Source: Parelaphostrongylus tenuis
Lineage: Eukaryota; Nematoda; Chromadorea; Rhabditida; Metastrongylidae
Assembly (NCBI GenBank): GCA_019055375.1
Contig: JAHQIW010000422.1
Location: 1-64,000, forward strand
Length of the DNA stretch: 64,000 nucleotides
Direction: 5' to 3'
Shown here: one piece after another, positions 10,252 to 22,955 of the stretch
Layout of the letters: each line of letters begins with the position of its first letter
Numbering within the stretch: the stretch's first letter is position 1
Translations under genes and position numbers: made by a program
Notes under the pieces: model-generated
The model's input: the letters and a program-made list of their open reading frames with translations, nothing else
The model's database searches: none
What the model was told of the DNA's origin: nothing

Positions 10252-13138
10252 GTAAGCAAGTGCAAGAATAGTCTTCTTTCAAATTTTGTTGTTCTCGTCA
10301 TTTCTTTTTCTTTCATTCCTTGCAAACACACAGGATTGAAGAAGAAATTTTGAGCCAAAGTTTCCTAAATGTCTGTAAAAGTGGAAGAATTGTTGGAAAT
10401 AGTCCAATATCACTCTAGATATATCGTGATACTTTATGGATTGTAAAATTGGTTACATATTCGAATTCGATTAAGCGCCTTATGGGATATTTTTGAGATC
10501 AAACGTTTGTTTTAAACATGCCAAGTTAGGTACGTATCGAACGTTGCTACGACATCCAGAAACAAACGTATGAAACGCATAAGTTTGATGATGAATGGCT
10601 ACATGATCTGTAATCCTGTTGTGGTCATCGTTCAACAGAATGTCAAGTTTTCTAATGGATTATGCATTTGAGCCCATAATTAGCATGCCGATACTATGAA
10701 ACAGTTACCACCTAAACGAAATAGTTTGAAGAACAAATAGTTTCTTATTGGAGGATTGTCTAAGTACATTTTCAGTAAATGACAAATTGAAAATGAACCA
10801 ACATGTTTAGAGAATGAACTTCCTGAGAACTGAGTATATTGAGTGGTACGCAAAACTAGCCCCCAGGCGGTAGTTAAATGTGTGACTCAACCTTACCAGG
10901 ACGCGTGCCATCACTACACCAGTGAGGCAACTGCTTTCCTACCACTCTTTTTTCGATATGAATATCGGAGCTGTCACCCACCAACCCTCAGCGGGTATGG
11001 TCGGATTAGCACATGTCGGCGTCATACCCAACGAGCCAATAGCTTTTTCTATGTGTATAATTTGTGTGAATTTTTTATTTTTGCTCCTTTCTAGCAGTAG
11101 TATAATGTTGTAAATATGCATCTAAGAATATTGAGTGGTAGATGAAAAGTTGTACCCAGTCAAGGGTTGAATCCACCTTTACTCTTTATCTATAAGCTCT
11201 TTTTGAATTAAAAACCTTCGAGTGCGACAGATTAGGCGCTTGTCGCATCTCGCCACTCGCGACGGCGAACAGTTCATTGGACTGAATGGGTAATGATGTC
11301 GATTGTCGTGAAGAAGGATGTTTCGATCTACCCCACAACGCTTCATAGCAGACTTTCCAAAGTCACTTTTCTGTTTTCAGCTCAGTATGCACCACATCAC
11401 AAACATACGACATCTTTTATCGCAACACCACAATCAACTGTATCACCTGTCGTCCTATTGATAGTCGAGCGACTCAAGCGGGTACCAGCAACACTTCCAT
11501 TTTTCCCTATCGCGTGCAAGAGTTTCCCAGTGGGTCCACCTCGCTCTAGGGATTCGCTGAGCATCATATCTTTCTCCTATTCCCTTTTGAAGAAATCGGA
11601 CCATCGGGTCAGGGTCTACCTGTAGAGCGCTTGATGTCCCGAAGAATCCAGTCGGTAACGGCTCTCGTCCATCGGTAGTCGTTGGAGCACAACACGTGCC
11701 CAGCCCACCTTATTTTCGACTTCCCAACGCGTAGAACGGCATCTCTGATCTTCGTTCTATGACGTAGATCGAATCTCCGGATTCTTTCTCTCATTTGCGC
11801 GATACGGGATACTACTAGCATCAGCTTTTCGACTGCGCGTTCAATAACGCCGAGTGATCTTTCATCCTGCTTACGTAGCGACCACGTTTCTGCTGCATAC
11901 GTTAGAGCAGGGATAATTGTCGAGTCGTAAAGTTGGGCACGGAGTCAAACACCGTAATACAAGTGATCAATTAAGTAATTTATTTATCACCATCTTTTCA
12001 ACAATCTGCAACTTATGACAAGTACTTACGGCAAAGCGCCACATGCTGAGTGAGAAATAAAAGTAGTACGCAATACACAATACACTTAGAATAATTCCAA
12101 AAAGAAAATGTCTAAAGCCTAAACGAGGTTGGCAGGCCAGGGCCATATATCAGTGTTTCGGACGTTTCGGCCTCCTCGTCAGTGACCCCGACCCACATTA
12201 AGCCCTGCATTGTAGCAAAGAGGGAGGCGTATGTGGTGATGGCATAGTGTACAATGACACTGGTCAATTACCACTTTTCAGTCGATGGATTTCGGCTGTA
12301 AGATCAAAATTGATCCTTAAGATCGACTGTTTTCAAAACCTCGCAATAAACATTCAAAATAATTTCAGAAAGAATGTCTAAAGCCTAAACGTGGTTGGCA
12401 CGCCAGGGCCATACATCGGTGTTTCGGAAATTTACAGAAAATGCAATACACTGTCAGATATTACCGTGCACTATAGAGAATGATTCCGATTTCTACTACT
12501 GAAATGTCGTCGAGATAAATAGGAGAAAAGTTGATTTTGCAATGTTACCCAGCGGATCTACGTTTTGTATCAAAGAGTAGTCAAATGCTAAGCAAGTTAG
12601 CTCTCTTGTGCTTTAATAACTGCGTTTTTACAACAACCTCTTAAAAGCTGTCGAAAGCAAAGAAACTCCTGTAGAGCGCCGTGGGATAAATCGAACTATC
12701 AAATTTATACGCGTTGGCCAACATCACTAACCACTTGATACTACGGACTGCTAGAGTTCGCACGTGACTGTGGAGTGAAGTAGCGCCTTGAGTCTGTCGT
12801 ACGCAAAAGGTAAAGGATTCTCTAAGTAAAACATTCGCAAATTTCGCGTTGACGGATAAGCTCCGAAATTACAAATCTGCTGACTTGAATAGGGGAATCC
12901 TGTCTTTATAGTGCGATCAAGTATATCAAGTGCTCGAGAATTAGTATGCCTAGCCTTCTTTCTTTCGGCAAACATTTAAATAAAGTCATCATTTCAGGTT
13001 ATCGAAGACTGGAAATATGTGTCGGTGGTAATGGATCGGGTATTTTTGTTGGTGTTTACATTTGCTTGTGCACTGGGCACGATTATGATTATCGCTCGTG
13101 CACCTTCCATCTATGATACTACGGTACCTCTGGCTTAA
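10132..13138 (+). CDS. nAChR subunit gene 1, 3' end (two exons: 10132-10251, 12998-13138)
   Basis: This is the C-terminal end of a pentameric ligand-gated cation channel subunit of the nematode levamisole-receptor group, which acts in the plasma membrane of muscle or nerve. The two exons join in phase 0. They give the end of the M3-M4 cytoplasmic loop, the amphipathic MA helix (AVESVAYIADHLKNEEDDKQ), the conserved IEDWKYVSVVMDR segment, TM4 (FLLVFTFACALGTIMII) and a short tail ending YDTTVPLA and TAA. Exons for the ligand domain and TM1-TM3 must lie further left, in or beyond the homopolymer tract. A second nAChR gene follows on the same strand 24 kb downstream. In C. elegans the non-alpha genes acr-2 and acr-3 are adjacent in the same direction, so this could be the acr-2 counterpart; unc-29 or lev-1 relatives are alternatives. 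The family is certain, the subtype is not. Confidence 0.9.
10836..10935 (-). repeat. tRNA-derived repeat, family A, single copy
   Basis: The flank TATTGAGTGGTACGCAAAAC leads into a diverged reversed T arm and the reversed box A CACTACACCAGTGAGGC. Same order as 51524-51630. A truncated relative follows at 11128-11190. Confidence 0.55.
11609..11935 (-). pseudogene. RTE-type non-LTR retrotransposon, 3' end fragment
   Basis: On the minus strand the frame reads SRIAQMRERIRRFDLRHR followed by KIRWAGHVL and the end IKRSTGRP. This matches the C-terminal part of RTE-type reverse transcriptase polyproteins; the same segment is seen on the + strand at 22380-22601. The frame upstream (to about 11935) reads like the preceding segment with interruptions. 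The catalytic RT core is absent. It lies in antisense orientation inside the gene 1 intron. Confidence 0.75.
12090..12428 (-). mobile_element. Hammerhead-ribozyme element, tandem 266-bp unit
   Basis: Two direct copies of one sequence lie 266 bp apart (for example CCAGGGCC at 12137 and 12403). Read on the minus strand the order is: 3' half of a hammerhead (GAAAC, stem III, cleavage site), a complete unit, then a full hammerhead and the start of the next unit. Head-to-tail units with one hammerhead each are the layout of retrozymes, small elements thought to spread through circular RNA. No protein is encoded. The same unit, more decayed, is at 8341-8720. Confidence 0.75.
12140..12188 (-). ncRNA. 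Hammerhead ribozyme, near-complete (266-bp family)
   Basis: On the minus strand the core CTGACGA lies at 12182-12176 and GAAA at 12159-12156. Stem II GGAGG/CGTCC keeps four of five pairs around loop CCGAAA. Stem I GGGTCA (12188-12183) pairs with TGGCCC after the cleavage site, with one G-U wobble. Stem III is the weak point, with at least one mismatch. The motif order and all core bases fit the hammerhead class; activity is uncertain. Confidence 0.72.
12998..13138 (+). CDS. nAChR gene 1 last exon: TM4, tail and stop
   Basis: The acceptor ATTTCAG ends at 12997. The 141-base exon (46 codons plus TAA) starts with VIEDWKYVSVVMDR, continues into the TM4 helix and ends with a short extracellular tail IARAPSIYDTTVPLA. 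No strong polyadenylation signal is seen in the first few hundred bases; AATAAA occurs only at 14367, which is far for a nematode 3' UTR. Confidence 0.9.
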   Translation, partial: VIEDWKYVSVVMDRVFLLVFTFACALGTIMIIARAPSIYDTTVPLA

Positions 13139-16100
13139 CGCCACCGTCACGTGTCCTGTCCTGACGCTCAGCACTCGGGTCGGTGCCGCTCGTGGCACCT
13201 CTGCCTTTCGATCGTGTTCTGTTACATTACATTACATTAACACGCAACACCTTGGGGTTTTTTACGGGTTTTCTAATTCTGCCATCATTCTCGTTTCATG
13301 ATTTACTGTGAAATTTTATTCACTATGAGTCACTCTCTCAATGTTCCGTACTTATGATTCCCACTCAGAATGTCTGCGGAGGAAATCGCTAACTGATTTA
13401 GTGCTCTCGATAAGATCTATACTCGTTTAGAAATGTTCCCTCATCATAAATAATTCCGTAAGCAAAAGAAACTGCAATATCTATAACAAGGTTCATTTAT
13501 TCAGAAGGGTGAAAATCTATAAGTGTAATAGGGATCCATATTGTTTTCACTTTTATGCAGGGTATTTTTTCTTTACATACTCGTACCTAAGTCAAAAATT
13601 CGCACCAGAATTTACTGACTGCGAATGATTTGATAAATATTGAGCAACCTTTCGGACCACGTTATCTCTTCTTATTCTCTATCGCAAAGAAAAGTATAAT
13701 TAAGATTTTGAAATTACATGTCTTATACAAATTACATCAAAATGACATGTAAGAAATATACCACACCTGATCTATGGATTTCCACTTAAAGGACGAATTC
13801 GCTGTAGTGTAAACATGTAATTTCACCCAAATCTTTTTACTTTTCACTTATGAGGGCGTACGAAACTCGAGTTTGAGAGCTGAATCAGTTTGATTGGAGC
13901 AAGCCTTCTCCCATTGATGAGATACGAACCAACTGCGGTCAGCCTCCAGAAACTAGGCTGATCCACGCTTCGTTAATCCCAGATAAAATATTGCCTTGTC
14001 AGCAGGACTCCTGGTCATTGTAGTTCGCTGCTGCCATCAGTTCGTGGCCTTCCCATCTATCCTCTTGCGAATCCTCCACGTCTCTCTCATAGGCTTTTCA
14101 CAGATTTGCTCATTTCGAATTCTTTCTTTCCTCTGGAACTCTCGATTGCATATATTTGTGCTTGACCCTAGGAATCTTCTTATTTTTCAAGGTCTATCTA
14201 TTTTTTTATCTCGCACATTATTTGTTTTCTTCTAGAGTTGTCGAGTGAATAGGTGCAGACTTGTCATATCGCTGAGTGGCCGATGCTGTAGTAAACTACT
14301 TTCATATGTGTCGACACTCTTTCTTTGATGTATGTACAGAATGTTGCGTTATAACAGAGTACTATAAATAAAATTCATTTTCATACGTGTTTCCATATTT
14401 TGCAAAAATGTAATCACAGTTGTTAGCAAAATGTCGGAAGTACTCTTCTGACAAAATGCTTGGGAATGTTAACATTCTTAAAGATTTGCATGTTCAATAA
14501 AAGAATCTGATAAAGAGACTGCATTTTTTCTCACTTTCGCTGTGATTTTTTTCCAAATTTCCATTGACTTCCCTCACAAGGTCCTCAAGCAGACTGGGCA
14601 AAGATAGCGTAAATCGAAGCGTTTTAAACTGAAATTAACATACATCATCCTAAGTTGAAGAGCGGAAAGGGAGAATGAACTACCGTGGCTTACAAAACTC
14701 TACAAGTCTAGTCCTCCTCAAAAGTTCCTTATAAATCTACAAAATTTACGTATCACCACCAGTACATTCTGGGGGAATTTAATGGTTTGTACGTCGCTTC
14801 AACACGATCTAATTTCTCCGGCGAAGACTTCTCAATGATTTAGCATTGATTAGAAAGATGAATCGCCTCATTAACGCTGTGGTGCGACTGTATAGAGAGG
14901 AACACAGCAGCCGATATCACCCCTCCAGAGGTCATTTTCTTGGTAATGCTCCATTTTATACTCTCTGCTACTCATTGTTTGACCATTTGAGGGCTTCATC
15001 AAGAACAAGTATGGCCGGCACAAGCCACAAAGTGCTCTACTTTTTATTTCTGAAACATAAAATTACTTCAGGATCAGTTTACTTGCCGGTAACTCAACAC
15101 CTGATTGACTGTTAATTCATTCCCTGCAGATGTCTTTTGTGGCTCATACGAAGCTATTCTCTGCATTTAACAATACACAAGAAAAAATTAATTTCTCTGT
15201 ACGACAGAAGGATTTTGAAATTCTCCTGAAAATTCCTACTTTGAATAAAATTGAAATAAAAATAATACCAGAGAAACTTATACCATGACTGGTATGCAAT
15301 GGATAGATATTAAAAACGTCGAAACTGATTCAATATGGTACAACGATAAAACGAAGACAATTGTCTTTTGTGCACTTTTGAATTCTTTCATAGTAGTGTG
15401 GGTTCGCTTTATAAAGAATCATGAGAGCCACGGTACATTTTGATGATAAAAGATGTGGTTTTAGTAACGTCCTCAAAAATTCGTGCAAAGTTAATATCAA
15501 GACATCTTCGCAGCTAACTGCCGGGTCATGTTGTCAAAAGGGAAAGAACTCCTTAAATGATTTTCTTTTTCACGTCGGCGAAAAAACAATGTAGTTATCT
15601 CTCTTTTGTAACCCTTCAAAAGGAAATTTAGAGTTTACCTTCATTTTGGAGGACTCCGCTGGAGGAATCAACTTTCAGCCATGCATCGCAAATCAATACA
15701 AGAAAACAAGTTCATTGTATAACAAGTTATTCTCTCTATTTGTCTACCAAAGCTACTAATTATGAAAAATGGTTCTTTCTGATCAGGATGTTTTAAATGA
15801 AAAACCGATCTCTTCATCTGAAGACGAACTTTTCATAGGGTTGTTAGAAACCATTAGAAAGCCGAGATTCAAGGCCACAGCCCCGGGTCGCCGCTTTTCG
15901 AAAAAGACTTTTTATGACATTGCTGCAGGAGAAGACTTCATAGCTTTAGACAAGCATATTTGTCGCAGGACAGAGCTCTTTCTTTGGACTATTAGTAATT
16001 ATTCGATAGCATAACCAAGTTTGATTTCAGCTGTGTTTATGTCTTAAAAAGACAGTTTCTATGAAACGCAGCGGGTAAAATAAGCTGCAACTCAATTGTA

Positions 16101-19100
16101 ATAATTCGGTCGAATCCCATATGCGAGAAAATGTCCCGCCCATTCGCGTGAGCGCTGACTACAGAGGCCAGAGAACGGTCCTATGAACGCGTACAGAAGT
16201 ATTGCATCAGCAATCACGTGATTACCACACTCGCCGCAACGTGAACTGGCTTTAGATTGTCCATTCTCACACATCGAATTCAACTTATTTTACCTACCGC
16301 TTCAGAGAAACGATGCTTTCAGGATATAAAGCACAGCATTGGCATCAAAAAGCACTACGCTATCTTATAGTTACTAATGGTCCAAAGAAAGAGCTTTGTC
16401 CGGCGAGAAATATACGCTGATTTGTGTGAGATCACAGCGTTGTAAAATGGTGTATTGAAAACCGGCGACATGGAGCTGTATCTTCAAATCTCAGCTTTTG
16501 AATAGAGCTGACACTTCTATAGAACTTACTCCCGAGCGAATGAGATTGGCTTTTCATTTGTCCCTTCTAATCGGAAAACCCCTAAAAATTAACAAACCCC
16601 TAAGAAATTGACGAACCTAGTCGCCAAAAATTTTATATTCCACAGACTTTCTTTTCTTCTGAAACATACCCGAGCATGGTATATCTTCTTCAGGATTTCT
16701 TCGGTTAAAAGGAGATCAATAAACATCCAACGTCATTCACTGGACAGGAACTTTTCATGAGAGTGTTAGCAATCATGCAAAAGCTCAAATCTCTGGCTCA
16801 CGCTGTAGTTAACTAGTTTTTTGGAAGGGTCCTTATTATGAGCCTTCAATGAAAGGTTGTGTTTCATACACACACTTTCTAGCAAGCCAGCTCTCTTTAT
16901 TTGAACTATCAGTAATCATTCGATAGCGTAAGATTTGCTGAATTCAACGGTATGCTTATTTCCTGAAAAGGCCTTTTCTCTGCAGTGCGGCAGAGAAAAT
17001 AGGATCGAATTTGCATGAGTGAGCCAGTGGCCTTTGGCCAACTTACGGGCCGCTAGGTGAGGTAGCAAGGTGGGCTGATGCGATGATCGATTGAACTTGA
17101 GCATATGAACGTTTAGAGAAAACTTCATAGTATAAGAATATTTTTAGCCACTGTTGAGAGCAATTAGGGCGTTCTTTTCTCCTGAATTCCATAAGAATGA
17201 TCATAACTATGATTAACTTATCCGAATTTAGGCAAAGTACAAGTATTCTGAGTCTTTTGTAGCAAATTCATACTTTTCATCTGGAATTTTTTTTGAAAGC
17301 GGAGAAAAAATTTCTAATTGAATAGCAAAGATCGCACTTAAGTACGACCGGTTGATAATCAATCGATCATCTCGTTACCCTACCTTGCAGCCTGACCACG
17401 CGGCCCGTGAATTGGACAAAGACCACTTGCTCGCGCATGCAAATCCATTGTTATTTTTTCTGTTGCACTCAAGAGAAAGTAAGGAGCGTTTCGTTTCTTT
17501 TTTTTCTCTTCAGAAAGTAAGTACAACGATAAAATCACTGAAACTTGCGCTATCGATCGCATACTATTATCTAAAAAAGGAGCAGCTCGGTTTAGCGAGA
17601 AATATGCCAGTATCAAACATGATTTTATTTCAAACTTTACAGTTTTAAAAAAGGGTGCTTTTGAAATTCAATCACTTACAGCTCTATCCAGAGATTCGAA
17701 CTTTTTAATGACTGTTAGTCTTTTGTGAAACATTCCTGTCCAGCGGATGAGGTCGGATATTCATCTGTCTCGTTATGACCACAGGGACCACTCTTCATAG
17801 TCGATGTGTGGCTTTTTGAAAACTTCCTTTCACTCGGAGCCTGATCAATTATTGACATAATCCTTCTTATCTTCAGTGGAAATCAGATACAAAAGTTAAT
17901 TCAATGTCTACTTATTACGTAAAAATCCACCGCCTCAGTACTCATGGAGTAATCGAACTGAGCGTACTACTAAGAGTCGTTCTTTCAAGTCTCTATTGGT
18001 TCTCAGTGTTTCTATGTGATACGAACAAAACAATGACTCTTCCAGGAAACATGGCGTTTTCAAAGAAGGCAGTTGTGTAATTTTCTTCATTGGTCTTACA
18101 AAGGTTATAGAAAGAGATTATTGTTCTGTGGAAGCCTCAAAATAGCATTACTAATAAGATAGTCCATGATCCACTGGTGCTTTCAGCACGATTTTTCGGA
18201 ATTTTTCAATGATTTTGAACTTGCACAGACTGTAAACATTTCTGGTTCAGTGAAGATATGCATTAACAATGGGTCTGAAAGATTTCTTGATCGATTTCAC
18301 AGAAATGTATGATAGATATGATAGATCTTGATGGGCTCATCAAAACTTATGATTACATAGCACTAGTCTCAATTGTCGTACGCTATGAGGTTGTCTACGA
18401 TGAACGATGTACTTGAAATCGAATATGCTGTCCCATTACCATGAGAAGATTGGATATTGGAACTCGGCAAACCATGAGCAAACTAGGACGCTGTTATTCC
18501 ACAGCACTCCTTTTTTATGAAAGCCGATTCCATCGCCTCTTAGAAGATCTTCTTGCGTCATTGCACGTTATTGTCTTTGGAGAATACACGATATTTCATT
18601 ATTGTTAATTTTTTGAGATCTCTCGGCTCTGACAAATGATTTTTATAAGAATAGGCATTTTAGAATTAGGTAATATCATAGACGTATTAGGAAGGTGAGC
18701 TATTTTCTGAACTCAACGTACTAGTCCAGCAGTGATAAAAGCTGGCTTGCTCAGGCAGAGCACCTAACACCTGGCAAGTCTCTCATTTGCTCACTGGCTT
18801 TTTTACCGACTCATGGCCTCCTCATACTGCTTTTAGGCTTTGTTTTCATGGAATTTTCTTTGCATAGCTACTCGTGCTGTCCAGCCACTGTTGCTGCAAT
18901 GTTTTGACTTTCTATTTGTCTATTTTTTTGGTACAAAAGGACAATGTAAAAAAACAGTCTCCAAAATACTAAGACAGGAGCACCTCAGTTGGGCATCAAA
19001 TCCTCGGGTACTCTTTCCTGTGGCTTCGTGTTTATACTAACACATCACCCCCTTCATTTGTCTTTCTCTCAGTTACTTTTTCACCCCAACTTTGCTGCCA

Positions 19101-20740
19101 ACATTCATCGTTGATGCACTTGTATCGCGATACCTCTAAATTTGGCTTGCAAAAATACATCCTTTTATGAGAATTTTTCCTCTGTCGTTACTGTTCACAG
19201 TGCTGTACGATATTCTGCCTTTAAAAGCTTTCTAACTATTTTCTCATCTTTCAGATCTCAAATAAGCGCATTCATCCGCCAAAACGCAAAAATCCCTCAG
19301 CAGTGCTTAATCGTTTTCATATTCAAGGCCCCGTTTTTGCCACTCAGTGTATTGAAGTGGCAAGATTGTGTCACCGTACTGAATCCATTTTTCTGTGAAA
19401 ATGCGAATAAGGGTGATGGGGAGTTCTTATATCCTGGTGTAGTTATTCAAAATCCATAATATGTACACCAAGTATAATTTCGTTATGAATTGATTCACCA
19501 AGCCGATTTGGGTAGTAATTTCGATAACTTCTTCAACTGAACTTCTTGGACAAGACGACTAAATGTACGCGACGTCATCCACCGTTTCTAGGAGTTTCCT
19601 TAGCCCACTCTATCCAATTGGAAGAAAACCGACGTGTACGCAGCTACTACTCTGCTACTATACCGTTTGTCGTGATTTAGACAGCAGATCACAGCTCAGA
19701 ATAGTAATGTGGGAAGCTTTTTCACTGGCCATGATACTGAGCTATACCATGAGTTAGGATAAATACAAGCATTGTACAATCTCGCTTGATCCAAATGTGG
19801 TAGAGTAGGCATCACCTACTTTTCAGTACGGCTCTTTGCAAAAGCTTTTCATTTTTAGCCTTTTGTGGATGGAATTCATGAAGTTAAACATATAATAAAA
19901 AATGCACACTTTAATCATCGCGGTGGTCAATAATACATTTTTTGCTAGGTAAGCCTATTATAGACCCAATGATACTTTTTAAAAAACTTCATTGAAAATC
20001 CGAGGTATACAAAGTAATTTTCGATCAATGGCTTCTTTGAATGACTATCACACATAGACATTCGTTTGTGTGTATGCATATGGTTGGATTCCATGTAGAT
20101 TGGGGGCACCGTGAATTACGTCTAACAGATTCGTAGGAAGTACATAGTTTGAGTCAGAAGAAATTAACCTGAGGTATATCGCGAAGTATTATAAGACACT
20201 TGCTCTCGAGAAAACTCTTGAAGCCTTTTGGATAAAATATCCGTGAAGTCGTGCACGCTACGTCAACCGACGTCAAGCTAATTTGTTCTGATTTAAGATA
20301 TGTGCATTCCTACCTTACCTAAGGGACTATTTGCTTCGGACGACTCGCCTTGACAAGCACTGTGCGGATCCCAACACTTCCAGCACCAGAATTCGCTTTC
20401 TCGCTTGTATCCTCCACGAAGGTCTTAAAACATTTAGCGTGTTGTTCCGGCTGCTGCTAAGGGATATCGTCTTTTTATGAATAACGTAAGTACTAGCCAA
20501 GTAAAATCTCCATGCTGTTTCAAAAGAATCTAAGCTAAGGTGTTCCATAGTGCGCTCGATCATTGATCTGGGGTTACGAGAGTAATAAGCTGAGTACTGC
20601 CATTCATTTTGACAAATTCAGACTGAGGAAGGCGAAACCCCCAAAATGTTACCTATTGTATAACTGTTTCAGTGCATTATTGTAATGAATGAACACTTTT
20701 ATTCATAACTTTCAAAGGGAGGAAAAGAAGAAGAGGAGGA
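13139..20740. other. Start of the intergenic region between the two nAChR genes
   Basis: After the gene 1 stop I see no coding exon. A short ACATT microsatellite lies near 13224-13240. Pieces of the large degraded foldback-like repeat family lie between about 15770 and 17700, including an inverted pair around 17230. The rest (13240-15770 and 17700-20740) is AT-rich unique-looking sequence in which I recognise nothing. Part of it could be 5' UTR, promoter or first intron of gene 2, whose first exon was not found. Confidence 0.55.
16916..17560. repeat. Inverted repeat arms of the degraded foldback family (axis near 17230)
   Basis: The left arm read on the minus strand (about 16916-17128) and the right arm on the + strand (about 17330-17560) are diverged copies of one sequence. 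Both contain the order CGATCAT, CTACCTTGC, GGCCCGT, ATTGGACAAAG-like and CATGCAAAT, with substitutions. A related piece lies at about 56780-56900. The similar translations of the two arms follow from this DNA similarity; I see no sign of a selected protein. Confidence 0.55.
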
Positions 20741-20751
20741 GAGATTGGCAA

Positions 20752-20835
20752 GCGGTGTAGCCGAGTGGTTGTAATGCACTCGTCGAGGGGCGAATTATTT
20801 CCCTCTTCTAGTACTCTACAGCAGTCAACAACGAA
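20752..20835 (+). repeat. tRNA-like sequence (Ser/Leu-type D arm)
   Basis: The sequence contains GTGTAGCCGAGTGGTTGTAA, which looks like the 5' half and D arm (box A) of a Ser or Leu tRNA. No matching T arm or acceptor stem follows, so it is taken as a tRNA-derived repeat head or tRNA pseudogene, not a working tRNA. Confidence 0.4.
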
Positions 20836-21254
20836 AACAGTATGAAACGCCACAGCCAGACTTTCAAAATTGCAGAGTATTTAATCAATACTCCACGGCG
20901 TCGAAGAAGAACGAATAACAAAATGAACGTTAAAGGTATTGGGATCCGCACAATGCGAAAAAAAAATTGTGAGACAGGTCAAATAAATCAAAAATGAGTA
21001 ATGAATTGACGACCTCCACAGATCACTCGCATGAGTGATCTCTGCTTGGTCAGTCGCATAAGCCGCGCGACACGCTTTCAGGTGATGGATAGAGGATTAA
21101 GGCACTTATAGCTTTCAAGAGGGCAATGGAGAGAATCATCCACGGTTAGTACTCAAATTTCTCTAGTAGCCATGTTCTCTTACCGTCATATCAATTGAAA
21201 GAGGATTAATTGTTTATTCCACCGGTTTTTCCTTCCCAAATCCGCTGCGCTATA

Positions 21255-22620
21255 TTGCGGTGACGAATAGAACAACACCTAGCCCACGTAGAATAAAATC
21301 TGATCACCTAAAGAACCTACGGCCAGTTCTCATCAACACCCTGGCTCGGCTCTTCACTCGCTACCTGTCAGATGCAAGGCCACCATTCAACGGAAAACTA
21401 GCAAGACCGTATTGTTGTTCAAAAAGGGAGACCTTCACGACATAGAAAATTATCGCCCAATCTGCTTGCTAACCGTTGTCTATAAGCTCTTCACTCGAGT
21501 CATCCTGAAAGAATCGACAGAACACTGGACGACGGGCGGACATGCTAACAAGCGGGTTCCGAAAAGGATTCAGTATTATAGACCACATCCACTTATTCTC
21601 AGGACTCATTGAGGTTTCGCGAGAGTACAAATACCGCTCTGTTACACTTTCGTCGATTTTAAGAGAGCCTTTGATTCAGTGGAAACAGAAGCGATTATTG
21701 AGGCCCTGACAACCAGAGCGTCCCTACTCGGTACATAATAATCTTTCGTGAGCTTTATAAAGATTTTACGACCAAAATATTTCCATTCTACAACAATATC
21801 ACCATTGACTTAAGAAGGGGGTTTGACAAGGCGATACAATTTCGCCCAAATTATTCACTGCCACCTTCCAAAACGTCATGCGAACATTAGGATGGGGCGA
21901 CATTGGAATGAAAATTGACGGTAGACAATTGAGCCATCTTCGCTTTGCTGATGATATCGTCCTCATAACACCAAATATCAGCCAGGCGGAATGAATGTTG
22001 ACCGATTTCGACAACGCCTGTGGAAAGATTGGTCTTCAACTGAATCTAACGAAAACAATGTTCATGAGGAACGGATGGGTTTCTAATGCCCCATTCACGC
22101 TCAACGGAACAACAATCTTTGAATGCTCCAGTTATGTCTATCTAGGTCGTGAAATCAACTTGATGAACGACCTAGACAGAGTTGAGCAGGAGCAAACGAG
22201 CAGCTTGGGGAACTTTTAAGAGAATCGAACATGTAGTGAAGAGGACAAAGAACATCCGACTCCATGCCCACCCTTTCGAATTGACGATTATCCCTGCCCT
22301 GACGTAAGCAGCAGAAACCTGGTCGGTACGTAAGCAAGATGAAAGATCACTTGTCGTTATTGAACGCGCAGTCGAAAGGTTGATGCTAGGAATATCCCGT
22401 ATCTCGCAAATGAAAGACAGGATCCGAAGTTCCGACCTACGTCAACGATCGGAGATCAAAGACGCCGTTCTACACACCAGGATATCGAAAATGAGGTGGG
22501 CCGGACACATAATGCGCTTCAATGACACCCGATTAACGAGAGCCGTTACCAAATGGATTCCTTGGGATGTCAAGCGCTCCACGGGAATACCATCAGCCTG
22601 ATGACCCAATTTTTTCACGA
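21255..22620 (+). pseudogene. RTE-type non-LTR retrotransposon reverse transcriptase, decayed
   Basis: In several frames on the + strand the translation follows an RTE-clade reverse transcriptase in order: IENYRPICLLTVVYKLFTRV (about 21445-21500), VDFKRAFDSVETEAIIEAL (about 21650-21710), a degraded GVRQGDTISP-like part, RFADDIVLIT with the catalytic Asp pair at 21943-21954, the thumb region LTDFDNACGKIGLQLNLTKT (about 21995-22060), and the C-terminal SRISQMKD...KMRWAGHIMRF...KRSTG segment (22380-22590). Frameshifts and in-frame stops separate the pieces. I do not see an endonuclease domain upstream. The related antisense piece at 11609-11935 shows the family is present more than once. Confidence 0.88.
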
Positions 22621-22855
22621 TAAGTCCAGAAGAAGAATTTTATTCTCAACAAGTTTCTTAAAGCGACGAAGGCCCAGTGGGCTTTTTGCATGCGATAGGC
22701 AAAATGGAAGTGTTGCTGGTGCGCGCTCGAATCATTCGACAATCAACGGTACAACTGATGATACAGTTGATATACTTTTTAAAAATATAGGCTCATGACT
22801 GTTCTAAAGAAACAGCTTTTTAAACGAATAGTTTCTAGGTTTTGACACTCAAAGA

Positions 22856-22955
22856 TGTTGAGTAATGAGGAAGGTTTTTGACCCTAGGCGGATCTTGAAT
22901 CCGCGTTTCACCCATAACAGGGATATACCGGCGAGACCACCACTCTGTCATTGTA
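22856..22955 (-). repeat. tRNA-derived repeat, family A
   Basis: The sequence GACCCTAGGCGGATCTTGAATCC is a reversed T arm, followed by CGCGTTTCACCC and an ACCACCACTCT box A remnant. It is a diverged single copy following the RTE relic. Confidence 0.5.

Larger units (their letters stand above)
10252..12997. other. Intron of nAChR gene 1
   Basis: This 2.7-kb phase-0 intron holds tRNA-like repeats (10836-10935, 11128-11190), a reverse-strand RTE retrotransposon 3' fragment (11609-11935) and a tandem hammerhead-ribozyme element (12090-12428). I see no exon in it; the flanking exons join directly into the expected DDKQ-VIEDWKY sequence. Confidence 0.8.

Noticed and set aside
16916..17648. Conserved small protein seen in two inverted frames
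   Set aside because: The two translations resemble each other only because the DNA arms are inverted copies of a repeat.
20618..20650. CTGAGGA...GAAA as another hammerhead
   Set aside because: Only four bases separate the two core parts, so no stem II can form.
22600..22640. CTGATGA at the end of the RTE relic as a hammerhead
   Set aside because: No GAAA at a suitable distance and no stem II; it is part of retrotransposon coding sequence.
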